A DNA stretch of 64,000 nucleotides from Aphelocoma coerulescens (lineage: Eukaryota; Chordata; Aves; Passeriformes; Corvidae), in NCBI RefSeq assembly GCF_041296385.1, contig NW_027184064.1, forward strand, positions 992,001 to 1,056,000, written 5' to 3'. Within the stretch, counting starts at the first letter, position 1; each line of letters starts with the position of its first letter. Shown in pieces: positions 40,565 through 49,550 of this stretch. The position numbers and the translations under genes were made by a program. Under the pieces are notes generated by a model that was not told where the DNA came from, ran no database searches, and worked only from the letters and a program-made list of their open reading frames with translations.

Positions 40565-41165
40565 TGCCTTTGTGTCCCCTAGGAACAGTTCCCACTCAGC
40601 CCGGTCAGCTCGGGACACAGCAGGCTGCGGGGGCCAGCCTCTGATATCGGAGGGATCGGAGGTCTGGCTCGTGGGTCCTTCCAAGGGACCGCGGCGATAA
40701 AGGCAGACGGTGGAGGAAAGGGGGCAGGCTCAGAGTTGGGTTAAATCCAGAAAGTTTATTGGTCCTCCGAACGGGGGGGCTCAACCACCAGGGGTGCCCA
40801 ACTCTGCACACCTGCCGATCTCATGCAGGGGATTTTATGGGAGGGGGGGGAGGCATGGGGGGGGTACAGAACAACCAACCAGGGAAGGGAAGGGTGCGGC
40901 AAACAGAACGAGGGACACATAAGGGAACCAACTGTAACAGGGGAAGGGAGGGACTTCTTTCCCAGGACCAATCACCTGGCCCCCTGGCTAGAACTTTCCA
41001 GAAGCCTGGGAGGGGTGCCAGAGTGACAGACAGGGTCCTGGGAGGAGACAAAACTGTCATATAGGGTGATTTTAATAAAACAGGGGGGGCGCCAACTGGG
41101 GTACACCAAACTTAGGGAACATAGAGGGGAGACCTGGACTGAACTAAAACAAACACACTCCCACA
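40565..41165 (-). repeat. ERV1 3' LTR
   Basis: Minus-strand order: U3 starts TGTGGGAGTG at 41165, a CATAAAATC TATA-like box lies at about 40831-40838, AATAAA at 40755-40760, and U5 ends AAAGGCA at 40565. It is 601 bp, slightly longer than the 5' copy owing to small insertions, including an 8-bp one near 41020. Confidence 0.93.
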
Positions 41166-41179
41166 TCTCCTCCTTTTTT
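41166..41179 (-). promoter_or_regulatory. ERV1 polypurine tract
   Basis: Minus strand reads AAAAAAGGAGGAGA directly before the U3 start, the normal place for the plus-strand primer of reverse transcription. A second A-rich tract lies just upstream. Confidence 0.9.
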
Positions 41180-41222
41180 GTTTTTTTTAAGATGACATGA
41201 ATTCGGGTTGGGAACAGTACTC

Positions 41223-41432
41223 TTAGTCTGGGTACAGGTCCCCGAACCACGTCATCTCCTGGGCCATAGGCTCAAGTTCAAAGTCTTTGGGGAGCTCTGC
41301 TTGGTTGATTTCTGCAGGGGAGGATAAGCTCATAATCATGTTGGTTAGCAGTTTTTTCAGCAGCCCGAACATAATTATGACAACTAAGAGAATAAAAAAC
41401 AAGATCAGTCCGGTCCGGAGAATGGATCTAGT
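41223..41432 (-). pseudogene. env: ERV1 env remnant: TM span and cytoplasmic tail
   Basis: Between the integrase stop and the PPT, a 69-codon open stretch ending TAA (41223-41225) encodes a strongly hydrophobic run (residues about 8-25, LILFFILLVVIIMFGLL) after a short basic segment, then KK and a 44-residue hydrophilic, acidic tail ending in DLYPD. This is the layout of the C-terminus of a retroviral envelope TM subunit. A TAG (41433-41435) lies just before it in frame. Preceding sequence reads partly open but no surface subunit, furin site or fusion peptide is present, so most env has been deleted. It is too short for a routine gene finder. Identification is by layout, not by alignment. Confidence 0.65.
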
Positions 41433-41575
41433 CTACCCGGATAATCCCCATCCGCTGAAGGCACAGGACCCATCTCCGATGTCTCCAAACTAAAACAAAA
41501 CTTAGAAAAATGAGGTTGAAACTGGGGATAACAGCTAGGATAAACTTGGGGCTCGGGGCTCAGAGAGGCACACGA

Positions 41576-42538
41576 CTAACCTACCCCGGTCTTGGGGGGT
41601 ATTTGATCTCCCTTCCTGACGGTCTGGGAGATACACAGTTTCACCCACCTTGATGGGATCCACCTAGGGCCCTCGGGGGTGGATACACATGCGTACCCTT
41701 TCTCCCAGGTAACTAGTCCATAAGGCCCTTGTATCTCCCTAGTCTCTGGGTCCTTAACCAACACCGGAGGCCTTTCTTTCATTTGCAACCACTGAGACCG
41801 CCCAAAGTGCCGCACGATTGGTGGGTTCAGGTTCTCAAAGGCACAGTTGAGGAAATTTAGGGTGAACAATGCCTTTGAGAGCCTGACAGCAGGTGACTCT
41901 AGCTTTTTGGAGGAGCACTGGCGCTGGAGCATTCTTTTGATGTTTTGGTGGGCCCTCTCTACAATGGCTTGACCTGTTGGGGAATAGGGGATGCCAGTCT
42001 TGTGTTTTATTCCCCATTGCTGCAGGAAGCTCCTGAACTCCTTGGACGTATACGCTGGGCCATTGTCCGTTTTGATGACTTTGGGGATGCCCAGGGTAGC
42101 GAACACCTGCACTAAGTGCTTTTGGACATCGCTAGCCTTTTCCCCTGTGTGGGCAGAGGCAAAAACTGCTCCTGAGAAGGTATCAACCGACACATGTACG
42201 TACTTCATTCTGCCGAATGAAGCAACATGTGTCACGTCCATCTGCCACACTTCGCAGCTGTTAAGTCCATGGGGGTTTGCGCCAGTACTAATGGCAGGAA
42301 GAGCTAGCTGGTGGCATTCTGGACATGCAGCCACAATCGCCCTGGCCTGGTCGTGCTTTAGATTGAATTGACGAACCACGGCAGGAGCGTTCTGATGGAA
42401 CAGCTGATGGCTGATTTTGGCCTGCTCAAACATGTTTGGAGTCGGGGCCATCGCAGCTGGCGCAGTGAGGGCATCTGCCCTCCTGTTGCCTTCTGCGATG
42501 AACCCGGGCAGGTCCGTGTGTGACCTGATGTGCATCAC
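41576..42538 (-). CDS. pol: ERV1 integrase, with RNase H C-terminal end
   Basis: Open frame of 320 codons, in the same frame as the RT/RNase H block upstream and separated from it by one TAA. The first ~25 residues (HIRSHTDLPGFIAEGNRRAD) are the RNase H C-terminus. Then come the zinc-binding H44, H48, C72, C75, and the integrase core triad D101 (WQMDV), D158 (KTDNGPAY) and E194 with 35 residues between the last two. The C-terminal DNA-binding region carries GPYGLVTWEKGYACVSTPEG and WIPSRWVK. The catalytic residues are intact. Integrase inserts viral DNA into host chromatin in the nucleus. There is no ATG of its own at the start; it would be part of Gag-Pro-Pol. Confidence 0.93.
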   Translation of the reverse strand: MMHIRSHTDLPGFIAEGNRRADALTAPAAMAPTPNMFEQAKISHQLFHQNAPAVVRQFNLKHDQARAIVAACPECHQLALPAISTGANPHGLNSCEVWQMDVTHVASFGRMKYVHVSVDTFSGAVFASAHTGEKASDVQKHLVQVFATLGIPKVIKTDNGPAYTSKEFRSFLQQWGIKHKTGIPYSPTGQAIVERAHQNIKRMLQRQCSSKKLESPAVRLSKALFTLNFLNCAFENLNPPIVRHFGRSQWLQMKERPPVLVKDPETREIQGPYGLVTWEKGYACVSTPEGPRWIPSRWVKLCISQTVRKGDQIPPKTGVG

Positions 42539-44053
42539 TTAAAATGGTTGCTCTCGGTGGGAGACCAGATTTATTAACTTTGAGAGCAACTCATACAAGG
42601 CCATGTTGGAGACTTCACGCAAAATGGTGTGCTCGGCTCTGGAGACTACCCCTGCAACATATGCAGAGTCTGTTACCAAATATAGGGGTTCGGGGAACCT
42701 TTCAAAAGCCCTGACGACTGCGTCCAACTCAGCAACCTGAGGCGATCCTTCCACCTCTTTGATGTCAGTCTCCCACCGCTGAGTTTGGGGGTTTTTCCAA
42801 GTCGCCCCGGACGTGTCAGTAAAAACTGTCAAGGCCTTTAGAGGTTCCTTGCTCCGAACACTTATTATATTTAATTCGAATTGAACTTCCAAATTGAAAA
42901 TTTTGTGGGCTGGCCTATGCAAGGAAATTTGGCCTGTGTAGCCCTCCAGAGCAAACTGCAATGCTTCACAATCTCGAAGCAGACTCTCCAACATCACCTT
43001 AGTAATTTGGCCCGTTTTTGTCCTAATTGGCACGTGGATGCAGTCGAAGTCACATCCTGATAACTCTCTGATCCGGATCCTAGCCTTCCGGATCAGTTCA
43101 GCCATCAGCTCTTGTGGCTGTGTCATCCTCTGGGACCGATGATGGCTGAGAAATACCCACTCTATGATTAAGAGGGGATCCCTCCGGTCCTGGTCCTTTT
43201 TGCTCTTCTTTTTGTTGTCTTCCCATTGGAAGACAACCCCGTGCAAGTGTGGCAGGTTACCCAGGATGATGAATTTGAATGGCAAGTCAGGCCTACACCT
43301 GCTTGCCTGCCTGGTGGACATTAGATGTTGCACCCTCTCCAGAGCTGTTTGCGCCTCTGGGGTGAGTGTCCGGGGAGAACTAAGCTCCTCTCCCCCTTTT
43401 AGTAAATCAAAAAGGGGAGCTAGGTCTTTGGTGGACAGACTCAGCCACGGCCTCACCCAATTTAAAGACCCACACAGCTGGTGGACATCTGCCAGAGTCT
43501 TGATGTTGGTATTGATAGCCAATTTTTGTGGCACAATGGTCCGCTTTGTAATTTGTAGGCCCAGGTACTTCCAAGGTGGCATCCATTGAATCTTTCCCTC
43601 TTGGACCTCGAACCCTGCATCAACCAATGCATTGATTGTCAGGTTGAGCACACTGGCAAGCATGTCATTGTCGGGGGCACACACGAGGACATCATCCATA
43701 TAATAGAAGATGATGGCCTCTTTTGCTGCTGCGCGAACTGGGGCAAGCAAGGAAGAGACATACCATTGGCAGATGGTCGGGCTGTTCTTCATACCCTGTG
43801 GCAACACCTTCCAATGGTATCTTTTCCTTGGGGCTTCTCGATTGATAACAGGAATCGAGAAGGCAAAACGTGGGGCATCGTCAGGGTGCAGGGGAATTTG
43901 GAAAAAGCATTCTTTAATATCAATTACTGCCAGATTCCAATTTTGAGGGATGTTGGAGATGTTGGAGACAGCCCATGTCCTCAATAACATTGTTAATTTG
44001 ACGAAGGTCCTGGAGGAGCCGCCATTTGTCTTTGTTAGGCTTTTTGGTAACAA
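42539..44053 (-). pseudogene. pol: ERV1 reverse transcriptase-RNase H, ended by a stop
   Basis: A 504-codon frame. RT palm motifs: D45 in AVIDIKECFF and YMDD at about 118-121, with LPQGMKNSPTICQ upstream. The connection and RNase H follow, with FTDTSGATW, VAELDAVVRAF and LVTDSAYVAGVV holding the acidic active-site residues. The first ~30 codons are out-of-frame overlap: the true RT N-terminus is in the pro frame, and reading must change frame near 43970-43990. The shift direction fits a one-base gain (or two-base loss) and looks like a lesion. The TAA at 42539-42541 cuts the RNase H domain shortly before its conserved C-terminal histidine region. Confidence 0.9.
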
Positions 44054-45020
44054 AGACAGGGGAATTACAGGGGCTGTTGGATTCCACGATATTCCCCTTT
44101 TTAAGTTGCTCCTCCACGAGCTTCTCGAGCGCCTTCAACTTCTCACCATAGAGCGACCAATGCTCTACCCAAATGGGGTGATCAGTTTTCCAATTTAGCT
44201 TTTGAGTAGGGCGCTCTTCAGTGGCCACAACCCAAAAATTTTTCGGGGGATCAGGTAGGTCAATTGTGACTCCCCACTGCTGCATGAGGTCTCTCCCCAA
44301 GAGGGGTTCCTTGTAGTCTAATACGAACGGACGTATGTTTGCCAATTGTCCGCTCGGTCCCTTAATTTGCATGATGCTCTTTGATTGTTTGGCCAATTGA
44401 ATGCCCCCAACACCTTGCACGTGTCCAGCCACGTTCTGCAATTCCCAATGTGCTGGCCATTCCTGTGTGGGAATAATCATCACATCTGCCCCTGTGTCTA
44501 GAAGCCCTCTGAGGTGCAGGACTTCCTCCCCTCTGTTGACCTTGCAGCCTACCCGAGGCTTCTCTGTCCCTATAACATGTGTGGCACACACCGTTGGGGG
44601 TGGCCTTTCCACAGGGATAGCCTGGGCGACTGTCTGCCCTCTGGGCAGGAACAGAGGTGGGTGGACACAGCGCAGCCAGAGAACGGGTCCTTCGGGACTA
44701 GATGTCATTAGTCCCGGAGCAACTTCGATCTCTTGTGGTGTGCAGGTAACATTTCCGACTATGACATACTTGTCAGGGCCTTGGTCTTCTGCCCACAGCT
44801 CACCACCAGTGCTTACCGGTGCGGTATGCCACTCGTTGGTCTTTAGGTGGAGCGGTGTCAACAGCTGCAACCTGAAAGAACCATCAGAAAAGGAAGTCAA
44901 GTCCTGTTTTAAAGTCGTGTCCGATAGTTTGGTCTCTCTAAGTTTCCCCTCCCCTTTGCATCCCGTCCCTTTTTTGTCTTCACGCGGGGTGGGCGCGCGC
45001 TCCCCATTCAGTTTTTTCAT
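43920..45020 (-). pseudogene. pro: ERV1 protease and N-terminal RT
   Basis: A 366-codon frame. Residues about 50-140 form a poorly recognisable domain, possibly a dUTPase relic (LFLPRGQTVAQAIPV). The aspartic protease has LLDTGADV at about 173-180 and LLGRDLMQQWGV near its C-end, so the catalytic Asp is intact. RT begins with HPIWVEHWSL and runs to WRLLQDLRQINN, after which the frame is lost. The ATG at 45020-45018 overlaps the gag stop as ATGA, so pro lies in the -1 frame relative to gag, as in class II retroviruses. Pro frees itself and cleaves Gag during virion maturation. Confidence 0.88.
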
Positions 45021-46847
45021 TGCAGTTGGCCCTCCTGTCCCCCAGGTTCATGTTCTTTTATAAATTGCTGGAACTGCCGCTTGAGCAGGCAGTCCCTTGT
45101 CCAATGTCCAGGCCGGTCGCATAAGAAGCAGGTGTTCCTGGTCTGCGGGGCTCGCTTTTGGCCGTTTGCAGTTGGAAGTGGTTTGGTGTTCAGGCCCGTG
45201 GTCCTCCTCTGGTCCGCTGCAGGGCGATGTGTTGCTGTTCCCACTGAGGCCGTTCCTCTGGGCCGCTGTCTCTCCGAGCTGGTAGGTTGCAGGAGTGGTG
45301 CCTTTGCAGCGCAAACTTCCAACATATCCTGTATGGTTGGCGGGGGGTCCAGGGGGAGGCTCAGGATGGCTGCCTTGCATTGAGGGTTGGCATTCACCAT
45401 AGCCATCTCTGCGATGACCTCTTCCCTGGCCGCCGGCTGCTTGACCTGCAACTCTACAGCTCGGGTTAGTCTCTCCACAAACTTTAGGAATGACTCAGTG
45501 GGTTGCTGCTGGACCTGCGAGTAGGATTCTATGGGCACATCAGGCCTCAGACCAAGGAATGCCTTACCAGCCGCTTCCTTGACCTGTTGCAGAACCTCCA
45601 AAGGCAAGCCTTGAGCTTGCTTCGGCGCCAAAGCCCAATCTCCTTCGCCGCTTAGATGGTCCAATGTAAATTCCTTATTGTCGGCATCAACGGCCGTATC
45701 AGAACCTTGCAAGAGTGCTGGAAGGAGTCTGTGGAGCTCCCTTTCCCACACTGCCTTCCAGAGCAGAAACTCTGCTGAGGAAAGCAGGCATGAGAAAAGC
45801 TGACACAGATCAAAGGGCATCATTACTGCTCCGGAGAGACTTGCCTTTAAGAGGCCACGAAAATATTCGCTTTGTCTCCCAAACTCCTGTGCCTTGCAGA
45901 GTTCCTTTGTTGTTTGGTGAGAGAGGGGTTCCCAGCTGACATGGGTTGTTCCTCCTCTCTGGGACCTCTGATAAAAAACCGGAGTGGCCGAGGGAATGGG
46001 ATCCAGTTCCGGGTTCCGGTCCTCGGGGCCCCCCCCCCTTCCGGCCAGACACCATGGGAACCAGAAGGGCAGGCGTGGGAACCGGAAGCAGGAAGTGGGT
46101 GGCAGCCGGGCATGGAGCCGCGATTTCTGGGGGCGGAGCACGGGGGTGCGCACTGGTGACAGGTAGGAGGGGTAAGAGGGGTGGACCCAACTTGGGAGTA
46201 GGAGGGGTCGAGGCGAAAGGGGTTGGGACTCGGGAGAAAGGGATTTTGGGTGGAAAAGCGCGGGGAAAAGCAAGAGGGGTACCTTCCACGTGACGCCCGC
46301 CATCTTGTCCTCCTCGGGCAGGGAGGGCATTTTCTAAACTCTCTGGATAGCTAAACTGAACTCGGGGTCTAACAACTGGGGAAGCTGGGGAATGGGATAA
46401 GCCTCGGGCAGTCTGGCTGGGACTGTCCGAGCGGGGGCTCCGGGAACCCCGAGGAGAGCCAGGGAGACGGTGGCAGCCCTGCGCATCGCGGGTCGCTCTC
46501 CTCAGGATGCCCGTTTGAGGGGACATGGGTTCGGGAGACAGGTTAGGGGTAACAACTGGGGAATTCGGGGTTGTTCGTCCTTCCGTCTCCCTTTTTTTAT
46601 TCAACGCCGACCTAATCTGCAAGTACAGAAAGGAGAAATCTTTCTCTTTGGCAGAATTAGATTGCGCCAGTTTTTCTCCCGCGGCATTCCAAAAGGAAAC
46701 ACTCAAAACCGAATCCTGAGCGCACTGAGGGAAGTGCAGAAACAGCCACCGAATAAACCATTTTAAACATCCCTTTGAAAAACTTATCCCCCCACCCTCA
46801 AGGAGTCCCGCAACTTGGAGAAATGCCCCCTTCTGTGCTGTGGAGAG
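45017..46847 (-). pseudogene. gag: ERV1 gag, frameshifted
   Basis: Two overlapping frames make up gag. The first is open from 46847 (after a TAA) to 45810 and carries a matrix-like part (KWFIRWLFLHFP, VSFWNAAGEKLAQ) and a Pro/Ser-rich region; no ATG is visible before the matrix part, so the start is lost or non-canonical. The second frame (46330-45017) carries capsid (from about SWEPLSHQTTKELCKA), a major homology region-like block (QQPTESFLKFVERLTRAVEL) and one CCHC zinc knuckle (C401, C404, H409, C414), where class II Gag usually has two. The switch is best placed at the ten-C run 46029-46038, and its direction fits a one-base gain there. Confidence 0.85.
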
Positions 46848-46972
46848 TTAAGCGCCCATAGCCGACAGCACAGCGTCTGGAGCTAAACTTCAAGCCTGGA
46901 ACACCAGTTTCCCCAAAAACCAACCGGAGACAAGCGAACCGCGCTTGTTCCGGGGCTGCGCAGCTTACGTTC

Positions 46973-47026
46973 GGCTCTTCGAGAGCCGGGGACCGTCCTG
47001 CGTTTGGCTCTTCGAGAGCCGGGGAC
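46973..47026 (-). promoter_or_regulatory. ERV1 leader: two identical hairpins
   Basis: A 21-bp unit is repeated at 46973-46993 and 47006-47026. Each copy contains GGCTCTTCGAGAGCC (46973-46987, 47006-47020), which folds in RNA as a 6-bp stem GGCTCT/AGAGCC with a 3-nt loop. They sit between the PBS and gag, where dimerisation and packaging signals lie in retroviruses. The role is inference. Confidence 0.75.
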
Positions 47027-47264
47027 ACTGGTCCCTCCGAAAGCCTTTACCGGCTTTGAGGCCAGTCTTTCCCCCCCCGGGGAAAAATACTTACCTGACT
47101 GGCGTCCAGGTTAGCTCCAGGCGACCGGGTCCTCCGCCGAGAACGACTTTGCGGCGCGGGAGAAGCTACCGTCCTCACCCCCAGGAACGCAGCTCACTAA
47201 AATGGAGCGTGCTTCAGCTGGGGTAGCTTGACGTCCCGATGACGCACTTGCTGAAGCAATCAGT

Positions 47265-47390
47265 CCCTTCCGTGGGGTCCGATGGAAGCGGGGCCCCATG
47301 CCCGGGCGCCAAGCTGCCTTTGCCGAGGACGCCCCTTCCGTGGGGTCCGATGGAACGGGAAGCCCCACACTTGGGCGCCACGCTGCCTTT
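47265..47390 (-). repeat. tandem duplication of the ERV1 U5/PBS junction
   Basis: Two copies with a period of about 68-69 bp: 47265-47321 and 47333-47390. Each holds, in viral sense, AAAGGCAGC, a TGGCGCCC PBS core and the block CCATCGGACCCCACGGAAGGG. The copy farther from the LTR therefore repeats the last bases of U5 as well as the PBS. Confidence 0.9.
47362..47380 (-). promoter_or_regulatory. ERV1 primer binding site
   Basis: Minus strand reads TGGCGCCCAAGTGTGGGGC three bases after the 5' LTR. It resembles the tRNA-Lys1,2-type PBS known in betaretroviruses, with differences in the middle. A second PBS-like copy (TGGCGCCCGGGCATGGGGC) lies at 47293-47311. Confidence 0.8.
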
Positions 47391-47972
47391 GTGTTCCCTA
47401 GGAACAGTTCCCTCTCAGCCCGGTCAGCTTGGGACACAGCAGGCTGCGGGGGCCAGCCTCTGATATCGGAGGGATCGGAGGTCTGGCTCGTGGATCCTTC
47501 CAAGGGACCGTGGCGATAAAGGCAGATGGCGGAGGAAAGGGGGCAGGCTCAGAGTTGGGTTAAATCCAGAAAGTTTATTGGTCCTCCGAACGGGGGGGCT
47601 CAACCACCAGGGGTGCCCAACTCTGCACACCTGCCGATCTCGTGCAGGGGATTTTATGGGGGGGGGAATGCATGGGGGGGTACAGAACAACCAACCAGGG
47701 AAGGGAAGGGTGCAGCAAACAGAACGAGGGACACATAAGGGAACCAACTGTAACAGGGGAAGGGAGGGACTTCTTTCCCAGGACCAGTCACCTGGCCCCC
47801 TGGCTAGAACTTTCCAGAAGCCTGGGAGGGGTGCCAGACAGGGTCCTGGGAGGAGACAAAACTGTCATATAGGGTGATTTTAATAAAATAGGGGGGTGCC
47901 AACTGGGGTACACCAAATTTAAGGAACATAGAGGGGAGACCTGGACTGAACTAAAACAAACACACTCCCACA
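47384..47972 (-). repeat. ERV1 5' LTR
   Basis: 589 bp, with the same signals as the 3' copy: U3 start at 47972, CATAAAATC at about 47651-47659, AATAAA at 47574-47579, and U5 ending AAAGGCA at 47384. It would drive transcription leftwards through gag. Confidence 0.93.
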
Positions 47973-47978
47973 ATTTAT

Positions 47979-48363
47979 ATTCTATTATTTATTATCTTAA
48001 GTTTTCTGTCTTATGTTCGCATTCATCTTGATTTATAGTAACAGATTTTATCTCATATTGAAGCAGATTAAAATGTCACTCTTTCTATTATTAGAATGAT
48101 AAAAAATATGGAGTACTAAGTCACAAGAGAAAAAATAATTTTTCTGGTCATCAAAAAATAAGCACATGAAAATCTTAAGTATTTGATTATGAGAAATCTG
48201 AAGTTCACCATTTAGTAATGTATTTAATATTGTCAATAGTTTTAACCATGCCAATTAATTGCCTGTTTAAAAATTAGTTCCTAAGCACCTTTGTGACTAT
48301 GAACTGCACATCTGTGCAAACTGACATCTTACTGTCCTCAGATTAATCTTCATTCTTGATTTT
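47979..48363. other. AT-rich spacer between ERV1 and ERV2
   Basis: About 385 bp of AT-rich DNA with no recognisable feature. Confidence 0.5.
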
Positions 48364-48813
48364 TATTACCTCAGGCCTGGGCCCTAGGGTATATCACCGT
48401 GTCCTGCAGCCATAGGGAGAAGGAGGAGAGAAGATCCAGCAGGCAGGAATTGTGCAGCAAGATTGATTGATTTATTTATTTTACAAACTCTTTTATAGAC
48501 TTTTTTGATTTATTTATTTTACAAACTCTTTTACAGACTTTTTTGATTTATTTATTTTACAAACTCTTTTACAGACTTTTTTCTTCATAGTCTAATTGGA
48601 CCAAGGACCAGCCACCTCTTGGGGGTGATTGGCTAAAATCCTAAAACATCCATTGTCAAAATATTTTTCTACTATAGTATAAACAAGGCTTCTCAAGGTT
48701 GCAGGTGTTTCATTGTTTACATTCCCTGCTACCTCTTCTGTGAGAGAGAAAAGTCTCTCACAGACTTAGAAAATAGCAAGAAAGTCCTTGCTAGCAGCAT
48801 TTTTGTATCTACA
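48364..48813 (-). repeat. ERV2 3' LTR
   Basis: U3 starts TGTAGATACAAAAATG at 48813 and U5 runs to about GGTAATA at 48364 (the outer end is uncertain by a few bases). It matches, inverted, the sequence at 53084-53441, apart from the 38-bp triplication in this copy. Confidence 0.85.
48469..48582 (-). repeat. 38-bp unit in three tandem copies, with poly(A) signals
   Basis: Copies at 48469-48506, 48507-48544 and 48545-48582 are nearly identical. In viral sense each carries AAAATAAATAAATC, i.e. overlapping AATAAA signals. The inverted LTR copy at 53084-53441 has a single unit, so the expansion arose in this LTR or its parent. Confidence 0.93.
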
Positions 48814-48826
48814 ATTCCCCCTTTTT
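48814..48826 (-). promoter_or_regulatory. ERV2 polypurine tract
   Basis: Minus strand reads AAAAAGGGGGAAT immediately before the U3 start TGTAGATAC, the expected position. Confidence 0.85.
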
Positions 48827-48942
48827 GTTTTATAAGGTAGCAACTCTACTATTAATCCTAAATAGAATTTTACATCAGTTATTAATTCTAAATATGTCCT
48901 TAAGGCTTTAACTATCTGACTCCATAACAAGAATTTTAAAGT

Positions 48943-49371
48943 TCAGTCTCTGCTTGTGGAAGGACCATCCCAGTCTCTGCTTGTAGAAGAACCATCTGCC
49001 TGATGGTCGACATCTTGGTCATCATCAGAAGAGTCATTAGGCTGATGATCTACATTCTGGTCGCCATTTGGATGATTGGCATTCTGGTCATCATTTGGAG
49101 GTTGCCTGTTCTGCCTCTGGTGCCGTAGGTCAGGGTGAACGCATTTTGAAGGTAGCCACTGTATCCCAGTATCTGTGGAAACGCAAGCATACCCACGACC
49201 CCAAACGATAAGCTCATGTGGGTCTTCCCACTGGTTAGTGAGTAAATTCCGTACCCAGACTTTTGCCCGGGGCAGTTGTCTGTCGCCTGCAGACTGCAAT
49301 GAGAGAAAATGATTCAGAATAACAGGATTATTTGAATTTTGTGGTACTGTAAGGTGACTGATTTTATACAA
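48943..49371 (-). pseudogene. pol: ERV2 integrase C-terminal domain with Asp/Asn-rich tail
   Basis: An open stretch of 142 codons. Residues about 35-80 carry the retroviral integrase C-terminal DNA-binding layout (KVWVRNLLTNQWEDP, LIVWGRGYACVSTDTG, IQWLPSKCVHPD). The last ~60 residues are low-complexity, with repeated DDQ(N/D)(A/V)(N/D)H and GSSTSRD-like units, encoded by an expanded short repeat. The zinc finger and DDE core are missing, so it cannot integrate DNA. It ends 117 bp from the PPT, leaving no room for env. Confidence 0.8.
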
Positions 49372-49384
49372 AGCTTTTTCTAAT

Positions 49385-49550
49385 CGGCTTCAGTAACCAA
49401 ATTCAAAGGTTCCTGTGAGAATCATTGAAAAGCCATGATAACAGCCCTTAATTCAACTAACTGAGCAGAGCCTGACTCGGATTGGTGTGTTAATGAACCA
49501 CCACAAAGGCAGTGTAGGATACTGTGCGCCCTCACGCACAGTGACCCCTG
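49385..49550 (-). pseudogene. pol: ERV2 RNase H scrap at the pol deletion
   Basis: In the frame that follows protease (after its TAG), codons read GSAQLVELRAVIMAF, then a stop, then EPLNLVTEAD, which are the second and third acidic motifs of retroviral RNase H. RT should lie before this and the integrase core after it; both are gone. Deletion junctions therefore lie near 49540 and 49385. Confidence 0.65.

Larger units (their letters stand above)
40565..47972 (-). mobile_element. ERV1: class II-like endogenous provirus
   Basis: A near full-length provirus on the minus strand: 5' LTR (47384-47972), PBS, gag, pro, pol, an env remnant, PPT and 3' LTR (40565-41165). Both flanks carry ATTTAT (40559-40564 and 47973-47978), a perfect 6-bp duplication, so this is an undisturbed integration. 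By eye the LTRs differ at roughly 15-20 sites plus small indels, pointing to a fairly recent insertion. Lesions are a gag frameshift, an RT frameshift, one stop in RNase H and loss of nearly all env. Class II assignment rests on the separate pro frame, the Lys-type PBS and integrase features; it is family-level inference. Confidence 0.93.

Noticed and set aside
41576..44053. Programmed read-through at the TAA between RNase H and integrase of ERV1
   Set aside because: Read-through in known retroviruses lies at gag-pol, not inside RNase H; here the stop cuts a folded domain, so a lesion is simpler.
44401..45063. 220-codon plus-strand frame
   Set aside because: Antisense to ERV1 gag-pro, whose minus-strand motifs are clear; a shadow frame.
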